Shown piece after piece: positions 1 to 13,800 of a stretch of DNA of 64,000 nt. Origin of the DNA: Owenia fusiformis (taxonomy: Eukaryota; Annelida; Polychaeta; Sabellida; Oweniidae); NCBI GenBank assembly GCA_903813345.2, contig CAIIXF020000008.1, positions 35,550,867 to 35,614,866 of the forward strand. The letters are read 5' to 3'. The position numbers and the translations under genes are program-made. The stretch's first letter is position 1; each line of letters opens with the position of its first letter. The notes under the pieces were generated by a model. That model was not told the origin of the DNA. It ran no database searches and saw only the letters and a list, made by a program, of their open reading frames with translations.

Positions 1-184
1 ATGCCCTGGAGCGGGAGATATGAAGGTTCAGGATATGGAAACCTCAAAATCAGGATACGGGATATATATTACCAACTTATCTCCTTAAAACTCTACTTGG
101 CATAGGATAAAGTAACATACACATTTACTATTACAATAACGTACACATTTACAACAATTTACTCATTTACAATAACATACACAT

Positions 185-1761
185 TTAAGTTGGTGGTCTA
201 CAAAGTAAGATTCTTTTCAACTCTCTCCTGAATGTTTTCCCAAAAATGAAGTAGAAAATAAAATTACAAGATGAATTACAAATGTAAAGGAACTCACGTA
301 ATCTGATAATGTAAGGGAAAGAGATGTAGATTTCCATCATTTGATACTCTTGAAGGATAAAAAGAATGACGTGTACCAGGCACACCACAGATAGGAGCAT
401 AAATACAGACACTATAGCTATCATTGTTAGTGTTTGTTTTCTGTCTTCCAGCTCATTATTGGTCATTTCATTGATTTGTTGAACACTGCGTCGTGATTTC
501 AGAATTGATTGGACCAGTTTCATGTTCAGTACTGACACTATTATCACTGGTCCAGCATAGGTAAATATGACATAGTAACTAACATGTCCCCAAAATAATG
601 AATTAAGTAGATCCAAGTCAATAGTGTCAGAATAAGTAATGACAATCATTGGTATATTATATACAATCGACACAGTTGTTAAAATTACTACAGCCATTTT
701 CATTCTTTTGATAGTAGAAATATTCTGGGCTTCTAGTGGTTTTGTGATGTAAATATATCTGTCCACTGTCACTAAGACAACCATCCAGATAGACAATATT
801 TTAGGTATATCCTTGAATGTAGCCAGATGCATGCATGTCATACCACTGTAGAAGTTGAACTGTCTCATGCAAGGAAGATGTAACGCAATGGTTATTAAAA
901 AAGTTAAATCCGTAACTGCTAAACTTTTTAATAAAAACACACGGGTGCTTTTTGTTTTTTCTTTTGATAGAACAATCAGAGCTAGAATGTTCCCCGTCAT
1001 TCCAAATACAGCTACAGTGATACTAAGTGCAAACATCACATCTCTAAAGTGTATTAAAGAATAATACCCCTGAAATTATAAGATAAAACTGCTTAATTGC
1101 TTTGTCATATACATGTAGGTATGTTAAAAAATTGCAAATAAGAATTGAATGAATGTGTGGAATGAGTAGAATTACAAACATGTGTAATTTTAATCAAATC
1201 CTGAAATTATAATTTATTTCTTAATATCATATATTTTAAAATCCCAAGAATGGGTAATATTAGGGCTCCTCGGGGATTACTATCCTCTTGTCAATTGGGT
1301 TTTCGGGGAATTTTAGATTACAACCCTTTCCTTATACTTTTATACTCAGTGGGTTAAGTAAATTTTAGGAAGTGGAGAACTTGTCGCTGGACAAAGGAAC
1401 ATGATTCTTCACATTTACAAACAAGTTCTCTTAAAATGCGTAGTTTAAAAATGGACTTGTGATTTGGAATTCTAAATCATTATATCAATTGCAGGTATAA
1501 ATACATAGTCATTGAATTTTGATGATTTGTCGTTACATTACTAAAATAAAACCATATGTATCAGACGTGAATTTTTCAAATTGTATTGCTGTTACTCACA
1601 TATAGACTTACATGGTTTATAGGTGGATAGTTGACGCTTACATTTAGACTTGCATTGTCACTTGCATTGTAGAGAAGTGTATCGTCAACACTCATTGATG
1701 TCGTAAAATTCTCAAAGCTGACCACCTTGCTTCTATTCTTATCATGTGGCAGAAGTTCCAT
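185..1761 (-). CDS. Class A (rhodopsin-family) neuropeptide-like GPCR, two exons, 344 aa
   Basis: Exon 1 is 1612-1761 and exon 2 is 185-1069. The donor is CAT|GTAAGT and the acceptor TTTCAG, both phase 0, so Asn-His joins Gly-Tyr-Tyr. Exon 1 encodes an extracellular N-terminus of 50 residues with four Asn-X-Ser/Thr sites and no signal peptide. Exon 2 carries all seven membrane segments: TM1 with the GN motif, TM2 with SLAVTDL, a TM3 cysteine and the DRY-type motif (VDRYIYI), and TM7 with NSSCNFIFY where NPxxY is expected, followed by a basic helix 8 (GKTFRRELKR). TM6 lacks the usual CWxP. The NSS..NF..Y TM7 and GKTFRREL helix resemble FMRFamide/myosuppressin-type peptide receptors of invertebrates, so a peptide ligand at the plasma membrane is inferred. 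The ligand cannot be named. Stop is TAA at 185-187. Confidence 0.82.
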
Positions 1762-2093
1762 TTTCTTTTTGTCGATTTAGATGTTAAAATGAAACTAAAA
1801 CTCCTTTCCTCCAAGTCTAGTTGTAGATTGATGAGCATCAAATTCACTTGTGAATAGTTAAAATATTGCGCCAATCTATTATGGATGAAATGTAAGGCTC
1901 TGCTGGCTAGGGGACACCCATGGGATAATGGGCAACCATAGCCACATGACTAAAGACAAATATTTGTTATGAGAAAGGAAACCATTGTTTTAATTTGTTT
2001 TTGTGACACATAAAGTATTTATATTATAATTCAAAGTGGGAAGCACTCAGGGTAAAGGTTAGAAATTTAACATATATTCCCTTAAAATACCAG
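1762..2093. other. Intergenic, upstream of the GPCR
   Basis: No supported gene. It should hold the promoter and 5' UTR of the minus-strand GPCR, but no convincing core element can be picked out by eye. Confidence 0.4.
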
Positions 2094-2862
2094 GGCTTTG
2101 TATAAAAAACCTCCTACCCACGTACCCTCGTACCCACGTACGTGGGTCCTGACCCAGTCTTTAAAGAGTTAAATTTTTAAATGTTTAAAACATTATTCAA
2201 TCTCAATGTATGCTTAATTATGGATGAATTTATGTACCCATATGCCTTTATTTCTAGATCGGACATCTGTCTCGTCATAAAATAAAGCCGGCATTGCATA
2301 ATGTTCATTTGAGCTATTTGAGTGTTGTTTTTGATATATCGAAGCGATTTTTTGTTGATCGGGCAGTCTTACAGTGTACAACCAATCTATTGCTTGGCGC
2401 AAATTCGACCAAGCGCATATATTTAGTATTTTTGTCAGTCATACTTTTAATAGTCCTATACCTTTTAATTTACCATAATGTATATAGAATTTTGTATAAA
2501 TGAAGTGTAATTATATCTATGACAATCTAAATAACGTTACAAAGATCGATGCGCAGATCCACGTTTTATTGAGTTTGAATCTCACGCGTCATGCACGTGT
2601 AGTTATTAGCCGCCTAAACTTCCCGGAAGAAGTCTGAATATTCACATTGGAAATTTGTTATACTCCTAGATTGCCTTTATATACGTTATATTGAACAGGA
2701 TATAGGTCCATGCCTAAGGTAAGTCCATATGTAATTTAGATGTAATTTGAGTTAGGTCTGCAGTAGATGTAAAAGGCCAATAATTAACTCTTTAAAGACT
2801 GGGTCAGGACCCACGTACGTGGGTACGAGGGTACGTGGGTAGGAGGTTTTTTATACAAAGCC
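2094..2862. mobile_element. Non-autonomous DNA transposon, Mutator-like by TSD and TIR length
   Basis: The 79-bp termini at 2094-2172 and 2784-2862 are exact reverse complements, beginning GGCTTTGTATAAAAAACC. The element is flanked by an exact 9-bp duplication AAATACCAG (2085-2093 and 2863-2871). A 9-bp TSD with long TIRs is characteristic of Mutator-like (MULE) elements. The 769-bp element has no transposase frame, so it must move in trans. Each TIR contains the perfect palindrome CCCACGTACGTGGG. TIR identity implies a recent insertion. Confidence 0.85.
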
Positions 2863-3210
2863 AAATACCAGATCACTTTACGGAAATGAATTTTTCCTTT
2901 TTGGAATATAGGGTGTTCAACTAGATAACAGCAACGCCATGGGCTAGCAAATCCCACCGAACATCTAATACTTATCAGTGTCAGACAACACGGCTTTAAG
3001 TAGTCATGTCCCTAAATGGCCACAACATATCTCTTGCCAAAATATATTGAACAAAAAGATGATTCTTGTATGTTTTGGGATTTTGATGATCTAAAAACTG
3101 CTACTTAAATGGCAGAAAATGCAAATATTTGAAAAGACCAACATTTTTTTAATTTTTTGGAAAATGGCTCAAACAATTTCATTAAGTTATGAAAAATAAC
3201 ATTTAGATGA

Positions 3211-3760
3211 TTCAGCAATATTAAACTTGGATGGGGCCTTTAAGATATTTTCAGCAATATTAAACTTGGATGGGACCTTTAAGATATTTTCAGCAATATT
3301 AAACTTGGATGGGACCTTTAAGATATTTTCAGCAATATTAAACTTGGATGGGACCTTTAAGATATTTTCAGCAATATTAAACTTGGATGGGACCTTTAAG
3401 ATATTTTCAGCAATATTAAACTTGGATGGGACCTTTAAGATATTTTCAGCAATATTAAACTTGGATGGGACCTTTAAGATATTTTCAGCAATATTAAACT
3501 TGGATGGGACCTTTAAGATATTTTCAGCAATATTAAACTTGGATGGGACCTTTAAGATATTTTCAGCAATATTAAACTTGGATGGGACCTTTAAGATATT
3601 TTCAGCAATATTAAACTTGGATGGGACCTTTAATATATTTTCAGCAATATTAAACTTGGATGGGACCTTTAAGATATTTTCAGCAATATTAAACTTGGAT
3701 GGGACCTTTAAGATATTTTCAGCAATATTGAACTTGGATGGGACCTTTAAGATATTTTCA
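3211..3760 (+). repeat. 39-bp minisatellite, about 14 copies
   Basis: The unit runs from TTCAGCAATATTAAACTTGG through GGGACCTTTAAGATAT and is almost invariant (one A-to-T change near 3632, one A-to-G near 3729). Because 39 is a multiple of three, a frame of 180 codons with a 13-residue repeat (FSAILNLDG core) stays open. There is no splice context or non-repeat coding sequence, so I treat it as a non-coding tandem repeat. Confidence 0.9.
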
Positions 3761-3769
3761 ATAAACTGA

Positions 3770-4565
3770 TTCTATTTTACTAAAAAGGCATTCACAATAT
3801 ATACCTGTATTGTCGACTAGTGAAATGTTTGTAGTCATATCTTAGTATTTACATATGAATTAGAGACTAGGCATATTTAGATAACATTAAATATAATACT
3901 TTAATCAAGGTAAAACTCCTGTTCAGTGTTTAAAGTTATTTGTATGCAGATGATACAAAAACAGTTTATGAAAATGTTGACATTATGTCAACTCATTTGA
4001 TTCCCTATTGGGAAGATGACAAAATGCCAAACAATTATGATTTCAATATCTCAACAAAATAATGTTGTTCATAAGCAATTGGTTCAATCAACCTTTTCTT
4101 TTATTATATTTTAACATGAATTGTTCAGTATTCCACAAAGCAATTCCACAAAGCAATTTCCCAATAACTCCTAATTTTAAGATTTAATGGATCACCAGCA
4201 GTCACGCTTATAAATTCTCATTGTAGGGCATTCCATGAAGTTTCTATGGAAAGATCCAGTGAACTGATGTTCATCTTACTTAATTGTGACAAAGTTTAGA
4301 GATATGATACATTTACTTTAAAAATACTAAAAGCATTTTGTTTTGTCCACTAAGTCAATATGGAATCATTCTTAAATTATCAAGGTGAAGTCAACTTCAT
4401 CAACTTCGAACCTGTCCTAAAAAAAACATAATGATTGAGCGTGGGAACCTATGATGGGTGAAGTTTGAAACCTTGTGAACCAAGAGTTCTTTACAGAATA
4501 TGATTTCAATACCAAATTATGAATAAATTTAAACCTGTTTTAATTTGGACATTGTTGACATCATT
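3770..4565. other. Downstream region of GFM2 (3' UTR and intergenic)
   Basis: No gene seen. It contains the minus-strand 3' UTR of GFM2 and a candidate polyadenylation signal at 4100-4105. Confidence 0.5.
4100..4105 (-). terminator. Candidate GFM2 polyadenylation signal AATAAA
   Basis: TTTATT on the plus strand reads AATAAA on the minus strand, about 460 nt beyond the GFM2 stop. It is a candidate by position only. Confidence 0.3.
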
Positions 4566-4832
4566 TCAATGTCTTCCAACGCCACTCATTTTTTCAATCA
4601 CATTTTGCTGTTCATGAGCGTCCAGTTGTTCATAATTTGCAAGCTCTAATGAGAATGTTGCAGTTCCAGATGTAATTGTTCTAAGATCAGTGGAGTAGCC
4701 CAATAGATTGCTCAGAGGTGCCTTGCATAGAACAACTCTCGTATCACCACGTGCTTGGATCTCACCTATTTGGCCGTTACGTCTTGAGAGATCACCTAAT
4801 ATAGAGCTCAATCTTTGTTCATCAGTATTTAT
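4566..4832 (-). CDS. GFM2: GFM2 exon 7: domain V and stop
   Basis: Acceptor TTTTTCCAG|ATA. Encodes the C-terminal EF-G domain with GEIQARGD and the [13 protein letters not shown] signature. TGA stop at 4566-4568. Confidence 0.95.
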   Translation of the reverse strand: MNTDEQRLSSILGDLSRRNGQIGEIQARGDTRVVLCKAPLSNLLGYSTDLRTITSGTATFSLELANYEQLDAHEQQNVIEKMSGVGRH

Positions 4833-7800
4833 CTGGAAAAACATTTCAATTACATTTCAATGAATAAATCTCCATCAAAATGCATGTTGTTACAATACCA
4901 GAGACTTGGCTGATGGAATGGGCTGGAGTGTCCTGCTTACAAACCTTTGATGGACTGATGTAAAAGCTCGGACATATGTTTGATTTGATTTGAAAACTAT
5001 ACTGATTCTCGGTAGCTCTATCAAATAATCAATACAAAAAACTGATCTTCCCAGAGGCCCAGTGATACATTCCTGAATACAAGTCACAAAATGGTGCCTA
5101 ACCACTTCTAAATTGTCACAGGACCATATGTCAATTTAGTGCAAGGCTTAATTGGACTGGTTTTTAAGATTAATGACCTGGTTTTTAAGATTAATGACCC
5201 CATGGAAAGTTTATAAATATATTTCTCAAGTCTATCAAAATACAAATGTACATCAATTAATCTTCCATGGGGCCTCTTGGTGAAAAACTTTACCTCGATG
5301 GCCATCATTGGCTGTAGCAGCACACTAGAGCCACGGCCCAGGGCTTTCTGTACGCACTGAGAGGCGCAAGCTGACACCATAGGAAGTGACGTACCATGAC
5401 CAATGCTAAATCTATGCAGCTCCACTTCTACGTCTGTCACCTGATACCCAAGGATAGGTCCTGAAATATTGAATAAAATACTTCATTTTATTGACATTGA
5501 CATACAGTTCATGATCATTTCTAGATAGCTCATAGCATAATTAAAGAGACATTGTCCATTGACATTGGAATTCCATATATTTTAACAAAATATATGTCAC
5601 ATATAAAATCTGATGTGTAACTAAGGACAATCTGACAGCACATGAAAGTCCACCCGTATAGTTCAGCGGTAGCAAAGGTACCTCTAACGCAATAGGTCCC
5701 GGATTCGATTCGGGATATACCCAAGAGGTATTGCTCGTTGGTGGTAAACAAAATACAATACAATAAAAGATAATGAAAGTCTATAATGACCTCTTCAGTT
5801 CCTGTTACCACTTAGGTAATTGTTTACCCAGAGACCTAAAAATTACTTTATCAAACAATAAAGTTGTTTTAATTAATTAAAACTAGAAACAATGTTGATC
5901 TTTTTTTTAAAATATCACACAAATCACGTATTTTGATATTTTTAAAAATTGTTCTTTATAAAATGCCAATACGGTATACCGAACAGCTAAAAAAGTGAAC
6001 ACATTCCCTTCAGTCTTTTCATGTGATTGCCGTTCATGTCACGCATATGTCCAAAATATGTGTATATATCACGCATTTGTTTCGAAAATATTTGCACCTA
6101 CCCCCTCTTTCTCTTGCATGAATGTGTTTATTTCATTGAATATACAATATTCCATAACCCTGGTTTGGAGTCAAAAAATTCAAATTATCCAGGTCATTCC
6201 TAGAAAGTATTCAATACTGGTACAACTTGTGCTATTTACCTTGTGCCAGAGCAGACTGTACCCCATTTTCAATGGCCTTCAAGTGATGACGTTTGATTCG
6301 TTCTAACTGATTATCCTGACTGGGAACAACAATGACATGTTTCGGCACCCCTTGGTTTTCAGCTGGATATATAGTTAGGGTCATCTCAACTAGGTGTCTC
6401 TTATCACCCAAGGTCACATCCAAGATGGCCGACTCTTCAACCGATTCCAGAATTGTTTCTCTGTATGCAATTTGCATTGGACCAAGATAAGCATCCACTT
6501 TATATTCCTTGCGGAGACGATCATGTATAATTTCAAGATGCAGCTCTCCCATTCCAGATAATATAGTTTGTCCAGAATCGGGGTTTATTGAGACGTGAAA
6601 GCTTGGATCTTCACGCTGCAAACACTCAAGAGCAAAATCCAAGTCTTTTTGTTTAGATAAGGATGGTGGTTCTATTGAACAAAAAAAGACTGGATCTGGG
6701 ATGGCTACTGCAGTCAGGAGAGGTGATTCATCGTTATCATGAGATTTGTCTTTTGCAAAAAGTTTTTTGGCACGATTAGCAGCAGTGAGATTTGTCGTAA
6801 TTGTATCACCCGTTTTAGTCTGAAAAAACAGTACAAAATCATATTATATCTAGAGCTTGAAAGTAATTGGCACAAGCAACTAGGGCTGAACATTTCAACA
6901 TCTTTATTAGATCAATATTGCAATTATCATTGAAAGCCCATGCAATTATCAACTAGATACAGTTATTAAGAATAAACCTTAAATATGAGCAGTGCCTGTA
7001 TAATTATGTTTATAAATGTTTTTTTTCAAATCATATATAACAATCTTGTACAGCGACAATTAACATTATAATGATTTTAATTTTGCTATAGTGCAACTAC
7101 CCAATGGGCCTCTGGTATTTCAGTTAGAATGTAAGTTATTATATTTTGTAAAATGTTATTTTGGGTAGAGTAGTTAGAATGTAATTTATAACATTTTGGG
7201 TATAGGTAGAATGTAAGTTATTATATTTTGGGTAGAATGGGTAAAATGTTATTTTGGGTAGAGGAGTTAGAATGTAATTTATAACATTTTGGGTAGGTAG
7301 ACATAAGTTATTATATTTTGTTAAATGTTATTTTGGGTAGACATGGTAAAATTTCCGAGTTATAAGTTTCTTAGTTATATGTAAGTTATTATATTTTGGG
7401 TAGAGTAGTCAAAATGTAATTTGCTGATATTGGGTAGAGTAGTTAGAATGCATTACACTTTTTTTATAAGTAGAATGTAAGTTATTATATTTTGGGTAGA
7501 GTAAGTAAAATGTAATGTTAAATTTTTTGGGTCGAGTAGTTAAAGTGCAATCTATTATATTTTGGGTAGAGTGGGTACAATTTTATTTTGGGTAGAGTAG
7601 TTAGAATGTAATTTAAAACATTTAGGGTATAGGTAGAATGTAAGTTATTATATTTTGTAAAATGTTATTTTGGGTAGAGTAGTTAGAATGTAATTTAAAA
7701 CATTTTGGGTATAGGTAGAATGTAAGTTATTATATTTTGGGTAGAATGGGTAAAATGTTATTTTGGGTAGAGTAGTTAAAATGTAATTTTGGGTAGGTAG

Positions 7801-10800
7801 AATGTAAGTTATTATATTTTGTTAAATGTTATTTTGGGTAGACATGGTAAAATTTCCTAGTTATAAGTTTCTTAGTTATATGTAAGTTATTATATTTTGG
7901 GTAGAGTAGTTAAAATGTAATTTGATGACATATTGGGTAGAGTAGTTAGAATGCATTACACTTTTTTTATAAGTAGAATGTAAGTTATTATATTTAGGGT
8001 AGAGTAGGTAAAATGTAATGTTCAATTTTTTAGGTAGAGTAGTTAGAGTGCAATCTATTATATTTTGGGAAAAGGTAGAATGTAAGTCATTATATTTTGA
8101 GTAAAGCATGTGAGTCAAAACTTATAGTTTGGGTAGAGAAGGTAAAATTATCCATTTCCTAGTCCACAACATCCCATCTGTTACATTGCCTATTAAAACC
8201 TGAGACAATTGCAGATAACGATGTAATAATTCCATACTGCACAGTATTGATCGTAAATAGTGCATGTCATCTGCATACATATTAATCAGATTTTATTAAT
8301 CAACGAAGCATTTTGTTTTGTAAGCTTGGGAAGATGGCAGATAATCTATATCTGAACACACATGCATATTTTTTTAGTTTTAGTCTAGGTCAGCGGTCCT
8401 CCATTTGTATTTACTTCAAGAGCGTCAGAAGGATTTGCCAAGGGGAGGGGCGATTTTCGGGTATGGATGGGTCGCGCATGAAGTGCGGCGTTTTGCGGAT
8501 CGGGAAGCATGGCCCCAGAAAATTTTCAAATTTAGACCCTCTGGTGCATTCTGAGTATATCTCAGAACAAGATTTCAAATAATAACAAATAGTACCGTGG
8601 GTACTGGGCTCACATAGTGCATTCAAAAGTGAATGATGGCTAAAATGACAGAAAATGTAAAAAACGAATATAATTTTTTGCCGATTTTTTGTAACAAAAT
8701 TATTTCATACGACTACTCTTTACAAAGACATGGCTTTTTACAATGCAGGGCACCTGAATTTATTTGTAAAGCTAGGAAATGGGCCAAAAGTGAATTTCGC
8801 TTGATTTTTCAAGACAAAAATTGTAGCCATTTTGAAAATAGGCGAGCTTTTGAAGCAGGAGTCACAGGTTTTTTTTCTTTATTGATGTTGAACAAAAACA
8901 TTTTAAATGGGAATCCTATCTATAGAGGATTTAAAAAGAGACAAGTGTTGACAGACAGAGGTTTTAAAACTTGCCACTATTTTGGACTGACTGATAGACA
9001 GATGGACAAATCAATGTTAACTAAACTGGCTGAAAGTAAAAAACAGATATAATTTTTTGCCAATTATTTGTAACAAAATTATTTCATACATCTTCTCTTT
9101 ACAATTACATGGCTTTTTACAATGCAGGACACCTGAAATTATTTGTAAAGCTAGGAAATGGGCCAAAATTGAATTTTGCAGGACAAAAATGGCGACCTGA
9201 TTTTAAAAATAGGCGAGCTTTTGAACCAGGAGTCATAGGGGAGATTTCTGTATTAATGTTGGACAAAAATAACTTAAAACAGGAATCTTTTCAACGGAGG
9301 TTTTAAAACGTGCCACTATTGTTGACGGACAGACGGCAACGGACAGACGGACAAGTGAGTGATTGCAAAAGCTCACCATAATTGTGAGCTAATAAAATCA
9401 AGAAAAATGTGTTTTTAGAAAATCTTTTTAATCTTTGATGTGTCACCTCCTTTTTATTTCTTTTTATTTTTAATTGTCAATGGCACAACTGTATTTACTT
9501 TTAAATGTTTAAAGTTAGAAACCAGAAAGTATAATGACAAAATGAATTATATACTTATGTTTTTACTTCTTAACGGCACATTACAAAAAAATATTTTAAC
9601 CTTGACTTTTAACTTGTAGAACCAATATGCCTAAGGATCATTTCAGCAAATCTCCCACCATGACCATGAAGTTAGTAGATTGAAATCAATAAATACCAAA
9701 CATGGAAAAAGCAATATCAAACATTTGAATCAGCCATACTTTACGTTCTAACAACTTTAACTTTATGTTCATAAATAACTGTATTCTGTAGTAATATCAG
9801 AGCAACTATATGATCAGCAAAAATATGCAACAACACAGAAACTGATGCATGCAATTAAGTCCCTTACAAATCAATTTACTGTTTTATCTACAATTCTCCT
9901 AGTCCCTAGGCTAAGGTAGTTGTATGTCCAGAGGCCTAAAGATAACTTTATTACAAAGTGTATATATTTCTACATTTCTGTATCTTATACTTGAGTGGAT
10001 TTGGGGTAGACATTACCCGGGAATATGTATCATATCTGAGGAGTGGGCAGGATATATTTTATATGTCCCGCTCCAGGCCAAATGCGGGCAGATATAATAT
10101 ATCCATCCCGCACAAAAATGACACTAATTTGAGTGATTAAGAATGAGCTACCAACCTAAGATTTGAAAACCGAATCAATGTTGAGGATTTTCTATCAAGC
10201 ATGAGATACACCAGCTATATAGGGTATATCCCTCGGGAAATATGTATATCTCCCAATGGTCCCTTTGGTCCCTCAAGGAGATATAGAGATTATCCTATAT
10301 GAGGTTCAGGATATTGGGATTATCCCGAGGCCAATATAATATATCTGCCCGAGGGCCGTGGTTGCAACCAACCGTGGAATATTCTTTAAATATTCATGTC
10401 CAGTTTTGTATTCCTGTTTCTTTCCTATTCAAATCTTTGATTATTAACGCCGGTACACTGCTCCTTCCCTTCTTTAAAGCATCAAACAGGTCGAGATTGT
10501 CTGCGTTTTTCTCCATTGTCGTTTACAGTATGCGAACGTTACAAAAAAGAACCAATACGGGAACAGCGATTATGACGTAGCGGGCAGATATAATATATCT
10601 GCCCGCTCGGAGCGGGACGTAAAGCTATATCTGCCCGCTGATGAAAATATAAGTTTTTACAAACCGGCTTTATGTACCCGTAACACGTCCAAGTATGGGA
10701 TAAATAAATATATCCCTCGGGATAAACCCTATATCCAGAACCTCCCAGTACATAACCCTTATATATTAGAATGACCATGACATAATTATGCTTCATGATT

Positions 10801-13800
10801 TAACAAATTTTGGTGTCACAACTTTATTTTCTCCATGTGTTTCCTATGTTATGGAATAGGAAAAGTCTCCAAAACCAAATGACAAGATTTTTGAATTTTT
10901 GTGCACCCGTAAGTTTTATAACTAGATTTAGTATAAAGAAATTAAAATAATAGATCACCAGCTTTGTTTTTCTATCATTGATCAATTTTCAATTATATAT
11001 TCTTTCTAATACATATTTTGCTATTATTAGTGCAACAAAGACACATTAGAAAATGTCATTACCAGGTATAGTTCATGAAAACAAAATGATGTCTCATAAT
11101 ATTAAAATGAAGTAAAAACATATCTTTCAAAAGTGTGATATCACAAAATTCTTATGTCTTCAAGCTGAACACTTATCAACTCATTGCTCCTGTGCTAGTA
11201 TTTGAGGGTTTGATGTCATTTGACTTGATTTAATGCATTTTAGGGCGTTAAATAAAAAAGAACATTCAGAAACTGTTTTTTATAAAAATTTATATAAAAC
11301 AGAAGATTAATTTGAAGGGGCCTTAATTTACCATAACAATGTATCGTATTTATGATGTAAATCATAATAGGAATAAAAAAACAAAATGCTGCACGGTTTT
11401 TACAGTTGCCATTGACCGTGAAAGTCTCTAGTAACATGTTAATTATTACTTGACTATTGATTGTCATTATTATTAAAAACAGATAATTATTTGTATTTCC
11501 AACTAAACTACCATGAAGACAGCTTTTATAAAAGGAGTTATAATCATAATTATCGTATGGACAGCCATACTGCTACTCGTTTATCAGCTGAAGATTCTAA
11601 ATCTCCAACACTTAACTATACCATTTACTGGAAAAATTAATATAAGGAATATAGAAAGCAGAGAAACCGTTTGGAACAATCAAACTTTTAAGGCTGAAGA
11701 AACATCAAAATCAAGGGTAATTATAGATCAAAAACTAAACCTTGAAAAATCAGTGACAGCAAAATCAATTGGAAAAAATGAGGTGAGAAATCGAACTATT
11801 GGAACGGAAAAAAATTTCATTAGTTTAAAATCAAGCAAGAAAAATGAAGATGGGGAACAAATTAGAAGCATTAATTCATCATTAAAGCATGAAACATATG
11901 GAACTGAAGTACAACTGACTTTTAGAAGTAAAAATCAAAACATTTTTGACAATGCCTATCAATTGGATATCACTAATCTTAGAGTTTATGTCTATGAATT
12001 AGACCCAGGGTTTAACCTAGATGCAATAGACTGCCTTAATAAAAGACCAAAAAACTATACACATGGTGCTGGTTGTCACTATGATGAAAATCGTGGCTAT
12101 GGACGAGCTGATGGAGAATTTGGTAGAGGGGTGAAGATCTTTAAACAGTGTCAGCATGGTATAGAAGTGATATTTCATAACAAACTTTTGAAGAGTCCAT
12201 ATATGACAGAAAATCCTGATGATGCCGATTTATTTTTTGTGCCATATTATGCCTCTTTGATCTGTTTCTGCCAAGAGAATGTGAAACATTCAGACACGGC
12301 GATATGGGAAGTTCTCAAAGCATCTAAGCCTTACATACAGAAGAAACCACATTTCTTTGCAATAGGAGTTCCACAAAGGGATTTATTCTCAAATCCAAAA
12401 TGGACCCCCCACTGTCATTTTTTGAGAAACAGAACACAGTTGGATTTTGTAAAGTATGCACACATTGAATCAAATCCTCTGTTAAAAGATGGCATTGATA
12501 TACCAAGAGAATCGTATATTCATTTCATCAGCCCTGATGTAGCGTTTCCACGCATCAAAAAGGACATTTTAGTTTTCATGGCAGGAAAACCACTTGGAAA
12601 ATCCCTTCGGAAAATACTGATCAGACAAATAACTGATAAAACGGGCAATAATTCATGGAAAATCGGGACTTATTTTGATTTGACTCCAGGAAAAAAGTCA
12701 TGCTGGGATTCTGCTTCATTAAAACTATCTAAGATTAAGTGCTTACTTAAGTCGGCACAAAGGAGTATATTTTGCCTTCAGCCCCCCGGTGACACCCCAA
12801 CAAGGAAATCATTCTATGATATGATGCTAACAGGATGTATACCAGTGATATTTACCTATCACCCGACATATTTCTACCCATTCCAAAATCTCATTAAGTA
12901 TAACTATCCTTTCAATTATGACAACTTTACTGTTTATATCAAAGAGGAACGTATTACTAAGCAAGGAGAGAACATCATTGATATCTTGTCAAAAATCCCT
13001 AGGGATAAGATCATGAGTATGCAGGAACATTTGAAGATGATTGCCAAATATTTCCAATATGGTACATATGGAAATGGGGAGGATTTTTCAAAACAGATTT
13101 GTAATAATAATGGAGTGTTCAAAGATCCAAATTAGAGAAAAAGATATGGTTGCAATATTTTATTAAGAAAATTTGATATAAATTATTAGAATTGACATTT
13201 CATCAAAAAACTTCAAGTTGAAATTATGAGTGGCTTCTTATTTTTTTCTCTTTGAAAAAATGCATTAAAATATAGCCAGATTTATCCACAATGTAATGTA
13301 TTGTGAAGAAATATCCATGTACATGTACCGTTAATAGAAGTCAAGTTTAATTATAACAATTTTCCTGTTTCCTATTACAGAATTATGACAGTTTATACTA
13401 CAGCTTGGACCATAAATAAATGGGAAGTCGATATTCTATCACCATTTCCAAACCATGCTGGTTCAAAAGCCCATACTGTAGTTTCCAATATTGTCAAGAT
13501 ACTTATCCCCAAAAATGAAAATTTTACATTTTGTACATTCTTATTCCCTGATGTATGGCCTCTTGAAAAATCTCTCATTTTTAACATAGGAAATCCTCAC
13601 TTCAGCAAATCCACACTTATTTATTTATGGTCCAAACTTCATATCTAGAATACAAAAGGTAATATGATAATATAAAGGTCACATAAGTGACTTCACATGT
13701 TTGCAACATAACTGATAGAACATATTGTTTATTTCCTTAAATATACTTTCTGAGAAATAGCAATATTCTTAAGTGAGTAAAATGATACTTGGGTATCAAT

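Noticed and set aside
3227-3769. 180-codon open frame with 13-residue repeat
   Set aside because: Frame exists because the 39-bp unit is a multiple of three; there is no non-repeat coding sequence or splice context.
5645-5720. tRNA-Val gene
   Set aside because: A and B boxes are present but the acceptor stem does not pair and an A-rich tail follows; better read as a SINE.
8313-9306. Several 65-139 codon frames
   Set aside because: They lie in a duplicated dispersed repeat and are not kept between the two copies.
13385-13648. 87-codon frame downstream of exostosin-like gene 1, preceded by TATTACAG
   Set aside because: No homology recognised, and gene 1 is complete without it; paralog 2 has nothing similar.
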